A program made the position numbers and the translations under genes. The notes beneath the pieces were generated by a model that had not been told where the DNA came from, made no database searches, and saw only the letters and a program-made list of their open reading frames with translations. Shown here piece after piece: positions 15,658 to 24,221 of a stretch of 64,000 nt of DNA; positions within the stretch are counted from its first letter, which is position 1; the number at the start of each line of letters is the position of its first letter. The stretch spans positions 1 through 64,000 of the forward strand of contig NZ_JBASBH010000062.1 of the NCBI RefSeq assembly GCF_049651025.1. The letters are read 5' to 3'. The DNA comes from Parvibaculum sp049651025 (GTDB lineage Bacteria > Pseudomonadota > Alphaproteobacteria > Parvibaculales > Parvibaculaceae).

Positions 15658-17301
15658 TCAAGCTGCGGCGCCGCGACGATCTTCAGCGATGGTGACATGC
15701 TCGGGTGCAAGTGCTGCCTTGCCAAGAATATCGTCCGAAATCTTTTCGGCGATCATGATCGTCGGCGCATTGGTGTTGCCGCCAACAAGCGTCGGCATGA
15801 CCGAAGCGTCAACGACGCGCAGCCCTTCAATGCCACGCACCCTGCACTTCGTATCGACAACGGCCATCGGGTCATTGCCCATCTTGGCTGTGCCGACCGG
15901 GTGATAGATCGTCTCGGCGCTTTCGCGGACCCAGGCGTCGATCTCGGCGTCGGACTGCTTGTCGGCACCCGGCCAGAACTCCGGCCCGCGATAGGCGTCC
16001 ATCGCGCGCTGCTCAACGATCTCACGCACCATCCGCACGCCGTCACGCATGGTGCGGCGGTCGGTTTCGGTCGCGAGATAGTTCGGCTGAATGAGCGCGT
16101 GATCGGCGGGATCGAGCGACTTCAATGCCACATAGCCGCGGCTTTCAGGGCGAAGCTGGCAGACATGCACCGTAAAGCCATGTCGATCAGACTTCGTACG
16201 CGCATGGTCGCGCATCATCGCGGCCACGAAATGGATCTGGATGTCGGGGATTTCAAGCTCGGGGCGCGTCTTCAGGAAAGCGCCGGATTCAAGCCCCTGC
16301 GAAGCGGCAACGCCGGTCTTGAAGAAGGTATATTGCATGCCGGTGAGAAGCTGGCGCACCAGCTTCGTCTGGCTGTGCAGCGTGATCGGCAATTTGCATT
16401 CATAGATCACCGTGCTGTCCAGGTGATCCTGCAGGTTCTGGCCGACGCCCGGCAGATCGGCAACGACGTCGATGCCGAACTTGCGCAGATATTCGCCCTC
16501 GCCGATACCCGACAACAGCAGAACCTGCGGCGAGTTCACCGCGCCGCCCGACAGAATGACTTCCTTTGCCGCCTTGACGGTCTTGAGCTGGCCGTCTTGC
16601 ATATACTCGACGCCGACGGCGCGCTTGCCTTCGAACAGAATGCGATGCGTCAGCGCCTTGACCTCGACCTTGAGGTTCGGGCGGCCGAGCGCCGGGACGA
16701 GATAGGCCGTCGCCGCGCTGCAACGCTTGTTGTTCTTGATTGTCGTCTGATACGGGCCCATGCCCTCTTGCTGCGGGCCGTTGAAGTCGTCCGTATAGGG
16801 ATGGCCTGCCTGCTTGCCCGCCTCGACGAAAGCATCGAAAAGCACGTTGCTCTTCATGGCGTTCGAAACGCCGAGCGGGCCGTCGCCGCCATGAAACGCG
16901 CTGCTGCCGTTCTGATTGCCTTCCGACCGGCGGAAATAGGGCAACACATCGGCAAAGCCCCAACCATCAAGGCCCTGCTGACGCCACAGGTCGTAATCGC
17001 GCGCATGGCCGCGAATATAGATCATGCCGTTGATCGAGGACGATCCGCCAAGCACCTTGCCGCGCGGCCAGAAAAGCTTGCGGTTGTTCAGATGCGGCTG
17101 GCCCTCGGTGTAGTAGTACCAGTTGACGGTGTCGGTGCCGATCAAGCCACCCACGCCTGCCGGCATATGGATGAGGAAATTAGTGTCCTTCGCGCCTGCC
17201 TCCAGCAGCAAAACCTTGTTCGCCGGATTTTCCGACAAACGGTTGGCTAGAACGCAACCGGCACTGCCTGCGCCGATGATGATGTAATCGAAGTCACTCA
17301 T
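15658..17301 (-). CDS. GMC-family FAD-dependent alcohol/choline dehydrogenase
   Basis: Oxidises an alcohol to an aldehyde with FAD. The N-terminal dinucleotide fold is DYIIIGAGSAGCVLANRLSE, with LLLEAGA at the second strand. The GMC signatures WPRGKVLGGSSSINGMIYIRG and VILSGGAVNSPQVLLLSGIG are present. The active-site histidines lie in TIYHPVGTAKMG and in the GGNTNAPTIMIAEKI region (His replaced by Asn there, as in choline dehydrogenase-like members). Length is 547 residues. It may be choline dehydrogenase-like or an AlkJ-type alkanol dehydrogenase. No betaine or alk genes are adjacent, so the substrate is undecided. Confidence 0.94.
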   Translation of the reverse strand: MSDFDYIIIGAGSAGCVLANRLSENPANKVLLLEAGAKDTNFLIHMPAGVGGLIGTDTVNWYYYTEGQPHLNNRKLFWPRGKVLGGSSSINGMIYIRGHARDYDLWRQQGLDGWGFADVLPYFRRSEGNQNGSSAFHGGDGPLGVSNAMKSNVLFDAFVEAGKQAGHPYTDDFNGPQQEGMGPYQTTIKNNKRCSAATAYLVPALGRPNLKVEVKALTHRILFEGKRAVGVEYMQDGQLKTVKAAKEVILSGGAVNSPQVLLLSGIGEGEYLRKFGIDVVADLPGVGQNLQDHLDSTVIYECKLPITLHSQTKLVRQLLTGMQYTFFKTGVAASQGLESGAFLKTRPELEIPDIQIHFVAAMMRDHARTKSDRHGFTVHVCQLRPESRGYVALKSLDPADHALIQPNYLATETDRRTMRDGVRMVREIVEQRAMDAYRGPEFWPGADKQSDAEIDAWVRESAETIYHPVGTAKMGNDPMAVVDTKCRVRGIEGLRVVDASVMPTLVGGNTNAPTIMIAEKISDDILGKAALAPEHVTIAEDRRGAAA

Positions 17302-17440
17302 GGTGTTTCCTGGACTTTCTCGTTACTCGTCTCGCAAAGAATGCGGAACGGGCGTTCTACGCGCCCCTGATCGCTGCAGCCAGCGGCCCCGATTCCCCCG
17401 AATGGTCGGATTTGACCGAATTGTCAGCAATGATGAAAGC

Positions 17441-17454
17441 TGACGCAAGCGTCA
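17441..17454. promoter_or_regulatory. Short inverted repeat upstream of the GMC and PilZ genes
   Basis: TGACGC-AA-GCGTCA is a perfect 6+6 inverted repeat in the divergent intergenic region. It could be an operator for either gene, but no regulator gene is adjacent. Confidence 0.3.
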
Positions 17455-17600
17455 TTTCTCTGGAAACCTGTCAAAAGGGAGCAAATAGGTGAAATTCCCC
17501 CTTTCCCGTAGGGTTGACGATAAATTTTCATTAACCCTGCAAGGCTATCCTGTTCCCCGGAGCCCCCGTAGATTCAGGGTGCTAAAGAAGAGCTTGAGCA

Positions 17601-18203
17601 ATGAAGACTGACCAGCAAACAGGCCACGAACGGCGCCGCCACCCGCGTGTGCCCGTGACTGTGAAAGGCCGCTTCCTCGCCCCCGACGGGTCTGAACATG
17701 CCTGCGAAATTCGCGACATGTCCCTTTCGGGCATCGCTCTGATGTCCGACGCCACCGTCCCCATGGATGCCCATCTGATCGTTTACCTCGACGATTTCGG
17801 CCGTTTCGAGGGCCCCGTGGTGCGGACCTTCGACGGCGGCTTTGCCATTGAAACCGCCCTGAGCGGCGCGCGTCGCGACCGCGTCGCCGAACGCCTCGCT
17901 GCCTTTGCCAAGGGCGGCAACGGTTCCGGCGCCCGCGCTTTTCCGCGCTATGCGCCAACCGACGCGGGAATCGAAGAAGGTTCGATCCTCACGCTGGCCG
18001 ATGGCCGCTCATCCCCCTGCCGCATTGTCGATATGTCGCTTGGCGGCGCCAACGTCGCCACCGAACTTCGCGCGCCCATCGGCACCAATGTCTCGATCGG
18101 CCGCATGAAAGGTCGCGTCGTCCGGCATACGGAAGAAGGCATCGCGATCTCCTTCAGCGATATCCCCGAACGCGCCAGCGCACTCTCCCGCCCCTTTGGC
18201 TGA
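17601..18203 (+). CDS. Tandem PilZ-domain protein
   Basis: A 200-residue cytoplasmic protein with two PilZ folds. Domain 1 (about residues 9-95) has the full c-di-GMP-binding set: the RxxxR motif in RRRHPR and DMSLSG (DxSxxG). Domain 2 (about residues 110-198) keeps DMSLGG, but its upstream RxxxR is not clear (only FPRYAP is visible), so it may bind weakly or not at all. Such proteins relay c-di-GMP to motility or exopolysaccharide machinery. It is monocistronic by spacing, and no diguanylate cyclase is near. Confidence 0.92.
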   Translation: MKTDQQTGHERRRHPRVPVTVKGRFLAPDGSEHACEIRDMSLSGIALMSDATVPMDAHLIVYLDDFGRFEGPVVRTFDGGFAIETALSGARRDRVAERLAAFAKGGNGSGARAFPRYAPTDAGIEEGSILTLADGRSSPCRIVDMSLGGANVATELRAPIGTNVSIGRMKGRVVRHTEEGIAISFSDIPERASALSRPFG

Positions 18204-18272
18204 TCCAACGCCATTGCGTTGCGATTAGGCCTCTTTAGACTGCCCTCGAATTTCAACTCCGGGGGCAAGAAG

Positions 18273-18977
18273 ATGGCCGCGTCGATTCTCAACTACACGC
18301 TCAATGACGGCGTCGCCGTTCTCACCATGGACGACGGTCGCGCCAATGCGCTCGGCCACGACATGATCGGCGCCCTCAAGGCCGCCCTCACCCGCGCCGA
18401 GGGCGAAGCCAAGGCCGTCCTGCTGCTTGGTCGCGAAAAGCGCTTCTGCGCAGGTTTCGACCTCGAAGTCATGGCCGCCGGCCCCGAGCATGTGGCCCCG
18501 CTCGTGACGGCTGGCGCTGAACTCCTGATGGACATCTATACCCACGCGCTCCCGATCGTCATCGGCTGCACCGGCCATGCGCTCGCCGCTGGCGGGCTGC
18601 TGCTGCTCGCCGCCGATACGCGCGTCGGCGTTGAAGGGGATTTCAAGATCGGCCTGCCCGAAGTCGCCATCGGCATGACCATGCCGGTCTTCGGTCTCGA
18701 ACTCGCCCGCGACCGCATTCTGCCAAATCATCTGACAGCCGCCGTCACGCAAGCGCGCATCTATAATCCGGTAGAAGCCGCCAAGGCCGGCTATCTCGAC
18801 CAGACGGCGCCTGCAGAGGCCCTTTTCGAGACGGCGCTTGCCCGCGCCCGCGAGCTTGGCGCCCTGCCCCAGCCCGCCTTCCGCAACACCAAACGCAAGG
18901 AACGTGAGGCCACCGTTGCCCTCATCCGTGCAACATTGAAGAGCGATAGCCGAACTTTCGACGGCGCGGCGCGTTAA
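18273..18977 (+). CDS. Crotonase-fold protein (enoyl-CoA hydratase/isomerase family), atypical active site
   Basis: A 234-residue crotonase. The oxyanion-hole segments are AKAVLLLGREKRFCAGFDLE and GHALAAGGLLLLAADTRVG. The usual catalytic-glutamate loop is replaced by GLPEVAIGMTMPVFGLELAR, without a GGTQRL-like run, so classic hydratase activity is doubtful. The ATG at 18273 gives the expected N-terminus, with GGGGGCAAGAAG upstream. An earlier in-frame ATG would add a short non-family leader. It lies 69 bases after the PilZ gene and may be cotranscribed. Confidence 0.88.
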   Translation: MAASILNYTLNDGVAVLTMDDGRANALGHDMIGALKAALTRAEGEAKAVLLLGREKRFCAGFDLEVMAAGPEHVAPLVTAGAELLMDIYTHALPIVIGCTGHALAAGGLLLLAADTRVGVEGDFKIGLPEVAIGMTMPVFGLELARDRILPNHLTAAVTQARIYNPVEAAKAGYLDQTAPAEALFETALARARELGALPQPAFRNTKRKEREATVALIRATLKSDSRTFDGAAR

Positions 18978-19060
18978 GTACCCGTTTACGTTCTGGCTCC
19001 AACCGGGGCCGGACCGTAAACTTAGCGAATTCAACGATTCACGACCTTCAGAGGTGTCAA

Positions 19061-19564
19061 ATGCCGTTCCAGACGCTCAAGCGCTTTGGGCTTATTCCCC
19101 TGTCCCTGATGCTCGCCATCGGATTTATCGCGCTGCCGGGCGCAGCAAAGGCTGATTGCAGCCCAACAAGCACCAACGGCATCCTCGGCGGTCTGGGCGG
19201 CGCGGTGGTCGGCGGCCTGCTCGGCTCCACGATCGGCGGCGGTTCGGGCAAGACGATCGCAACAATCGGCGGCGCGCTGGCTGGCGGCCTTGTCGGCAAC
19301 AACCTCCTCGCAAAGCTGAACTGCGAAGACCAGGGCTATCTTGGCAACAGCACGCAGCGCAGCCTCGACAGCGGCCAACCGGTCAGCTGGCGCAATCCCG
19401 ATAGCGGCACCTATGGCGACGTTACGCCGGTGCGCAGCTACAACTCCGACAGTGGCCAATATTGCCGCGAATACCAGCAGACGATTTATGTCGGCGGTAA
19501 AAAGGAAAATGGCTACGGCACAGCCTGCCGCCAGCCCGACGGAAGCTGGAAAATCGTCAGCTGA
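19061..19564 (+). CDS. Glycine-zipper surface-antigen-like exported protein
   Basis: A 167-residue protein with a signal peptide ending near GAAKADC. A glycine-zipper membrane hairpin comes next (GGLGGAVVGGLLGSTIGGG and GGALAGGLVGNNLL). The C-terminal half, SGQPVSWRNPDSGTYGDVTP through REYQQTIYVGGK to ACRQPDGSWKIV, is the conserved domain of the rickettsial 17-kDa antigen family (RT0821/Lpp0805 type). It probably sits in the outer membrane or periplasm. The role in free-living bacteria is unknown. A good terminator follows, so it is monocistronic. Confidence 0.9.
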   Translation: MPFQTLKRFGLIPLSLMLAIGFIALPGAAKADCSPTSTNGILGGLGGAVVGGLLGSTIGGGSGKTIATIGGALAGGLVGNNLLAKLNCEDQGYLGNSTQRSLDSGQPVSWRNPDSGTYGDVTPVRSYNSDSGQYCREYQQTIYVGGKKENGYGTACRQPDGSWKIVS

Positions 19565-19600
19565 CGGCTGAACGGCCTGCATTTTCAGAATTTGCTAACC

Positions 19601-19632
19601 ATGCCCCGGAAAATTTTCCGGGGCATTTTTCT
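19601..19632 (+). terminator. Rho-independent terminator after the glycine-zipper gene
   Basis: A 13-bp stem ATGCCCCGGAAAA/TTTTCCGGGGCAT is followed by TTTTTCTTT. Confidence 0.9.
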
Positions 19633-19922
19633 TTGGCCGAACGCGCTGCGCCCCGCAACTCGTGTCCGACCGCATCAAACAAAAGTGCGTTAGTTGCTTG
19701 AATAGCAACGAATAATCCACGCGCTTCGCTTCAGCGCAGCCAAGCGACAAGCGCTCGATACAATTTTATGAAACCTCGATTCAAAAACGTGTCGAACTTG
19801 GCTCAAAACTGACTTTCCAATTTAAATCGGGAAAAAGTTCCTGATGCCACCTTATGCACGCAAGACAGGAAGTTTTGCCGGGACAGGAAATCCCGATCTA
19901 CGGGCTAGGTGGGGTGGTTGAA
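19633..19922 (+). other. Intergenic region upstream of the BTLCP gene
   Basis: About 290 bases, relatively AT-rich near the 3' end, with a small GTTGCT/AGCAAC hairpin near 19692-19709. It presumably carries the promoter of the downstream gene. I see no other feature. Confidence 0.4.
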
Positions 19923-20723
19923 GTGGGGCGGTTCTTTATGCTTGCGATGGTGGCCGGTGCCGCCATCTGGCTGAGCGGATGCCAGACGACAGGCAGCATC
20001 GGCGCTGCGCATGGCAACGTGAACGAAGGCGCGATCATCAAGGTCGGTGCCTATATGCCGGTGGGGCAACAGGTCGTTCCGCCCTTTGGCTATGTCGCAT
20101 TCTGCATACGCAACCCGAAGGAATGCGAAGGCGGAACGGACGCGCCGAAAGCCATGACCATGACCCCGGCGCGTTGGGCGGAACTCAATCAGATCAACGA
20201 CTACGTGAACACCAATATCCCGCAGGTCGAAGACGTCGCGAATTACGGCGTCAACGAGCTCTGGTCATATCCCAATGAGCGCGGCGGCGACTGCGAAGAC
20301 CTGGCGCTGCTGAAGCGCAAGATGCTGATCGAACGCGGCTGGTCGCCATCGGATGTGCTTGTGACCGTGGTGCGCGAATGGAATGGCGATGGCCATGCGG
20401 TGCTCGTCGTCGATACGGACAAGGGCGAATATGTTCTCGACAACAAGAACTGGGCAATCGTCGCCTGGGCGGACGCGCCCTACACATGGGTGAAGCGTCA
20501 ATCGCGCGAGCGGCCCTATATCTGGGTCAATCTCGATCAGCGCTCGTTCCGGCTCGCGTCGAACGACACCCTGCCGCCGCTCGGCTCGCCCATTCCCTTT
20601 ATTGAGGCGACAAAGCACACGGCAACGGCTGCAACGGAACCAGCAAAGACGGATCAAGACTTGCGGCCGAGCCTTGCAGCCGAACTGCCGCAAGCCCCAA
20701 CGGCGGCACTCGCCGTCTACTGA
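19923..20723 (+). CDS. Transglutaminase-like cysteine peptidase (BTLCP family), exported lipoprotein
   Basis: A bacterial transglutaminase-like cysteine proteinase. The catalytic triad can be placed: Cys in RGGDCEDLALLKRKML, His in GDGHAVLVV and Asp in LDNKNWAIV. A hydrophobic leader MLAMVAGAAIWLSGC ends in a lipobox, so the protein is probably periplasmic and lipid-anchored. I favour the GTG start (MGRFFMLAMV) because it adds a basic residue. The ATG five codons later is also possible. In pseudomonads the relative LapG cleaves adhesins under c-di-GMP control, but no LapD-like partner is adjacent here. Confidence 0.9.
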   Translation: MGRFFMLAMVAGAAIWLSGCQTTGSIGAAHGNVNEGAIIKVGAYMPVGQQVVPPFGYVAFCIRNPKECEGGTDAPKAMTMTPARWAELNQINDYVNTNIPQVEDVANYGVNELWSYPNERGGDCEDLALLKRKMLIERGWSPSDVLVTVVREWNGDGHAVLVVDTDKGEYVLDNKNWAIVAWADAPYTWVKRQSRERPYIWVNLDQRSFRLASNDTLPPLGSPIPFIEATKHTATAATEPAKTDQDLRPSLAAELPQAPTAALAVY

Positions 20724-20776
20724 TGATTAATCTCCGGCCGGACCCTTAACCCCCCAAGTGTCCGGTCCTGTCGAGG

Positions 20777-20816
20777 CCGCTCCTGTCATCCCCACATGAC
20801 AGGAGCGGTATTCTTT
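20777..20816 (+). terminator. Rho-independent terminator after the BTLCP gene
   Basis: A 13-bp stem CCGCTCCTGTCAT/ATGACAGGAGCGG is followed by TATTCTTT. It also separates the convergent crotonase gene. Confidence 0.82.
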
Positions 20817-20822
20817 CGACGG

Positions 20823-21599
20823 TTACTTGCCGGTCCAGTTCGGCTTGCGCTTCTCGGCGAATGCGCGCGGTCCCTCGATCAGATCTTGGCTGCGGAAAAG
20901 CGCCGCAACGGCGGGATATTTCCCGGTGACTGCCTTTTCGAGATTGGCTTCATCGAGGCCCTTGTAAACGGACTCCTTCGAAGCGCGGATCGACATGGGC
21001 GAACATTCCATGATGAGCCCCGCCCAGCGCTTCGCCGCCGCCATCAGATCGGCCGCCGGAACCACTTCATTGACGAAGCCGAGTTCCTTGCCCTCAGACG
21101 CTTTCACCTGACGGCCCGTAAGGATCATGCCCATGGCCTGCTTGGTGCCGATCTGGCGCGGCAAGCGATGAAGCCCGCCCGCAAGCGCCGCAAGGCCGAC
21201 GCGCGGCTCGGGCAGCGCGAAAACCGCATTTTCCGACGCGACGATGAGATCGCAGGCAAGTGCGATTTCAAAACCGCCGCCCATCGCGACGCCATTGACG
21301 GCGGCAATGACCGGCTTGTTGAGGTCGTAACGCGCCGTCAATCCGGCGAAGCCGGACGGCGGAACCTCGATCTTGTTGCCCTCGGCCTGATAGCGCAGAT
21401 CGTTGCCCGCGCTGAAAGCCCGCTCGCCCGCACCGGTGATGATGGCCACCCAGAGTTCGGGATCGGCGGCGAAATCATCGAAAATCTTCGCCAATTCGAA
21501 ATTCGCCGGCGGATGCAGCGCATTCATGCGCTCCGGCCGGTTGATTGTGACGATGAGCAGATGCCCCTCGCGTATGGCGGTGCAATGTTCAGTGGTCAT
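20823..21599 (-). CDS. Enoyl-CoA hydratase/isomerase family protein
   Basis: A 258-residue crotonase. The CoA-binding and oxyanion-hole segments are VAIITGAGERAFSAGNDLR and AAVNGVAMGGGFEIALACDL, followed by PEPRVGLAALAGGLHRLPR and the C-terminal RAFAEKRKPNWTGK. The asparagine of SAGNDL and the ALAGGLHRL loop resemble CaiD/carnitinyl-CoA dehydratase-like members rather than bona fide short-chain crotonase (GGTQRL). It is monocistronic with no pathway neighbours, so the substrate is unassigned. Confidence 0.92.
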   Translation of the reverse strand: MTTEHCTAIREGHLLIVTINRPERMNALHPPANFELAKIFDDFAADPELWVAIITGAGERAFSAGNDLRYQAEGNKIEVPPSGFAGLTARYDLNKPVIAAVNGVAMGGGFEIALACDLIVASENAVFALPEPRVGLAALAGGLHRLPRQIGTKQAMGMILTGRQVKASEGKELGFVNEVVPAADLMAAAKRWAGLIMECSPMSIRASKESVYKGLDEANLEKAVTGKYPAVAALFRSQDLIEGPRAFAEKRKPNWTGK

Positions 21600-21808
21600 A
21601 GCGCTTCCCCGGTCGTTAAAATGGTGTGTGGCCGCGCCTTATAGGCGCTTGTTGGCGAAAATCTGCCCGGTTGGGGCCTCGCCTGCAAGCATCGCGGCGT
21701 TGACGCAACGGTAACGAGAACGTCTTATTACAAATGCTGCACCATGATTTGGCTGCGAACGGCACGATTCGGCGTTCACGGCCCTATTAGGCGATTTGCG
21801 AATAAAAG

Positions 21809-22507
21809 ATGGCGATGGCTGAACCCGAGAAAATATCCGGAACCCCTATGTGGCGTGCTCAGGATGCCGGACGGTGGCTGTTGAAATACGGCGACCGCGT
21901 TTATGGCCCCTATTCCCCGGAGGCGATGCAGGCCTATATCGCCGAAGGCCGCATCGTGCCGCAGAGCCTCATTGCGCCTGAAGGCACCCTCCCCGGCGCC
22001 GAGACATGGCAGTCTGCCGCCTCGGTTGCATTCTTCAGCGATCTTTTCGACGCGGCGCGGCGCGCCGTTCCTGCAACCGCACTCGAAGCCGAACCGGCAC
22101 ACGCGGAACCTGCCCGAACGGAAGGGACGCAAGCACCGCAGCGCAGCGAACCCGTGGAACAGGCTTCCAGCCCGCGTCCCGTCTATGGCGCAGGCAAGGG
22201 CCAAACCGATCGTCGTCGCCAGGCCGAAACGGCGAACTTTATCATCATCATGGACATCAAGGCCCGCTTCACCGGCCCGCTTGAGCAGGCGATCATGTCT
22301 CTCGGGCCTGCCTACAAGCTGGCGCCGAATATCTGGTGCGTGAACACGAATGCCACGGCCGCCGGACTGCTGAATGAACTCAGCATTCACATCGGCAAGA
22401 CCGACAGCATGTTCATCGTCGATGCGACGCGAGACAGAACCGCCTGGCATAATCTCGGCCCGGAAACCGATGCGAAGATCCGTCGCGTCTGGCGCCGCGC
22501 ATTCTGA
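21809..22507 (+). CDS. GYF_2 (DUF4339) domain-containing protein
   Basis: A 232-residue protein. Residues 20-70 match the bacterial GYF_2 fold (GRWLLKYGDRVYGPYSPEAM, then AYIAEGRIVPQSLIAPEG). A Pro/Ala/Glu-rich linker covers about residues 88-135. A C-terminal alpha/beta domain (ANFIIIMDIKARFTGPLEQA to RRVWRRAF) has a small-globular-domain look, but I do not recognise it. There is no signal peptide. GYF-like domains bind proline-rich peptides, so it may be an adaptor. The start could be two codons later. A terminator follows. Confidence 0.85.
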   Translation: MAMAEPEKISGTPMWRAQDAGRWLLKYGDRVYGPYSPEAMQAYIAEGRIVPQSLIAPEGTLPGAETWQSAASVAFFSDLFDAARRAVPATALEAEPAHAEPARTEGTQAPQRSEPVEQASSPRPVYGAGKGQTDRRRQAETANFIIIMDIKARFTGPLEQAIMSLGPAYKLAPNIWCVNTNATAAGLLNELSIHIGKTDSMFIVDATRDRTAWHNLGPETDAKIRRVWRRAF

Positions 22508-22571
22508 ACGCGGCCAAACACGGGGTTACGCCTCGTTAATTCCGATGATAAACTTCACGACATTGGCAATC

Positions 22572-22603
22572 AGGTCTTCAGGACATTTCTGAAGACCTTT
22601 TTT
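22572..22603 (+). terminator. Rho-independent terminator between the GYF and FKBP genes
   Basis: A 10-bp perfect stem AGGTCTTCAG/CTGAAGACCT with a 7-base loop is followed by six T residues. It ends only 19 bases before the FKBP start codon, so it could act as an attenuator for that gene. Confidence 0.88.
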
Positions 22604-22622
22604 ATTTCGAAAGGCGGCAATC

Positions 22623-23048
22623 TTGGCAGCAGCATCCGGCAATACAGTGCAGGTGCATTACACAGGCACGTTGAGCGATGGCAGCGTGTTCGACTCGAGC
22701 CGCGACAGCGAGCCGATCGGCTTTACGGTCGGCACGGGTCAGGTCATTCCCGGTTTTGACAATGCCGTCATCGGCATGGAGATCGGCGAAAAAAAGACCT
22801 TCACGATCCCGAGCGCAGAAGCCTATGGCGAGCACGATCCGCGCCTTGCGCAAGATGTCCCGCGCACTGAACTTCCCGACGACCTTGAAATTTTCCTCGG
22901 CATGAGCCTGACCGCGAGCGGCAGCGATGGCCGCGAAATCGCGCTGGTCGTAACCGAAATCAACGACAACTCGGTCCGCCTCGATGCCAACCACCCGCTG
23001 GCAGGCAAAGACCTCACCTTCGCCATCGAGCTTGTCGGCATCAACTAG
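22623..23048 (+). CDS. FKBP-type peptidyl-prolyl isomerase, SlyD-like
   Basis: Catalyses proline cis-trans isomerisation and chaperones folding. The FKBP half-domains are VQVHYTGTLSDGSVFDSSR and IPGFDNAVIGMEIGEKKTFT. They flank a SlyD-type insert-in-flap region (about residues 70-125), ending in HPLAGKDLTFAIELVGI. Length is 141 residues, without the metal-binding His/Cys tail of enterobacterial SlyD. The start is TTG with AAAGGCGG upstream. I see no in-frame ATG near it. It is cytoplasmic. Its end overlaps the convergent next gene by 4 bases. Confidence 0.93.
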   Translation: MAAASGNTVQVHYTGTLSDGSVFDSSRDSEPIGFTVGTGQVIPGFDNAVIGMEIGEKKTFTIPSAEAYGEHDPRLAQDVPRTELPDDLEIFLGMSLTASGSDGREIALVVTEINDNSVRLDANHPLAGKDLTFAIELVGIN

Positions 23049-24196
23049 ACACGGGGATCGGCGAGCGGCAGGCGTATGCCGAGCCGCCGCGATTTCACCA
23101 CCTTGCGCGCCTCGCGAAGTATATGCTTCGTGGGGCGCATTTCTGCCGGCACATCGGCAATGGTCGCCCTGAGCGGCGGCGTCTTCACCGTTTCCGCAGG
23201 CGCCTCAGGCGCTGCCGCATAAGGCGCCATCGCACCGGGTTCGGCAACCGATTGCGGCGGCATATCGCGCTCCGGTTCCGGCATCCTCGACAATTCGCGC
23301 ATGATCGACGCCGCATCGCGCCAACGCACGATCAGCGGCGCACCAAGCGCGCTCACATCGGCGCATTTGGATGTGGAGGATTGCCCGCGATTGCAGAGCA
23401 CGGTCTCGCGGATGATTTCAAACTGAAACCGCGCGCGGCGCAAAAACTCCGGGAACAATCCGCCCGACTGGGCGCCAAGCACAATCGGCATGAGGTCGGC
23501 GCAAGATGTGCGCTGCCTGTCCAGCAGATCGTCGACCATCGCCTGCGAAACGACATCGTTCGGCGGATTGGTCGAGCAGACGCGCCAGAGAACATCCGCA
23601 CTCGCATGATCGTAAAGCTGGACAAGAGCCTGATCGCGATTGTCGAGCCCGGCATAAATGCGCGCGACGTCACGCGGATCCCATTGCCGATACTCGTCAA
23701 TGAAACGCAGCACGTCGATTTTTGTACCCGCTGGCGGAGCGGCCATGAAATGGCTCTTCGCCGCCACCGCGACGCCTTGCGCGAGGAACGAATAATCCCG
23801 CGCCAAATCCATATTGGGCTTGCCGTCAGCCCTCACCGGCATGAAGAGAAACTGAATGCCGAGCGGCCGCTCCTCAAGACGAAAGAAACCGACCGCATCA
23901 GCGGATGAGCCAAACCGCAACGAGCCTTGCGCGCCCTTGCTCTGGTCCGCAGACCGCTCGCCATTGAGCGCATATTTCTTGCCGTCAGCCGCCGACAAGC
24001 GGCCGACGACGCGCCCGTCCACCTCCTGCAGATTGAGCGTCATGCCTGCGGCCGCCGCGATACCGTGAAAATTGCCGGTAAAGCTCGCCGCCTGCGCGAT
24101 GCCTGCCACCAGGAGCATGGCGAGCATCGCGGCGAACGCCATGAAGGGCGCAGCCGAAAGCCGATTGGACGGCGCCCCCCTCATGGTCTCGATCAT
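23045..24196 (-). CDS. Exported protein of unknown function
   Basis: A 383-residue protein with a signal peptide (FAAMLAMLLVAGIAQAASF, about residues 20-38). The mature N-terminus, FTGNFHGIAAAAGMTLNLQE with VVGRLSAADGKKYALNGE, resembles a small beta-barrel of the kind found in secreted lipocalin-like proteins. The middle is helical with four cysteines. The C-terminus is Pro/Ala-rich and ends in a basic stretch. I recognise no family. It is the last gene of a likely operon with the crotonase (25-base gap) and gamma carbonic anhydrase upstream. Confidence 0.7.
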   Translation of the reverse strand: MIETMRGAPSNRLSAAPFMAFAAMLAMLLVAGIAQAASFTGNFHGIAAAAGMTLNLQEVDGRVVGRLSAADGKKYALNGERSADQSKGAQGSLRFGSSADAVGFFRLEERPLGIQFLFMPVRADGKPNMDLARDYSFLAQGVAVAAKSHFMAAPPAGTKIDVLRFIDEYRQWDPRDVARIYAGLDNRDQALVQLYDHASADVLWRVCSTNPPNDVVSQAMVDDLLDRQRTSCADLMPIVLGAQSGGLFPEFLRRARFQFEIIRETVLCNRGQSSTSKCADVSALGAPLIVRWRDAASIMRELSRMPEPERDMPPQSVAEPGAMAPYAAAPEAPAETVKTPPLRATIADVPAEMRPTKHILREARKVVKSRRLGIRLPLADPRV

Positions 24197-24221
24197 GCCC
24201 CATCCGGCGCCGTGAAGCGGC

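Noticed and set aside
15697..17250. 517-codon frame antisense to the GMC oxidoreductase
   Set aside because: Same composition artefact; the minus-strand gene has complete GMC signatures.
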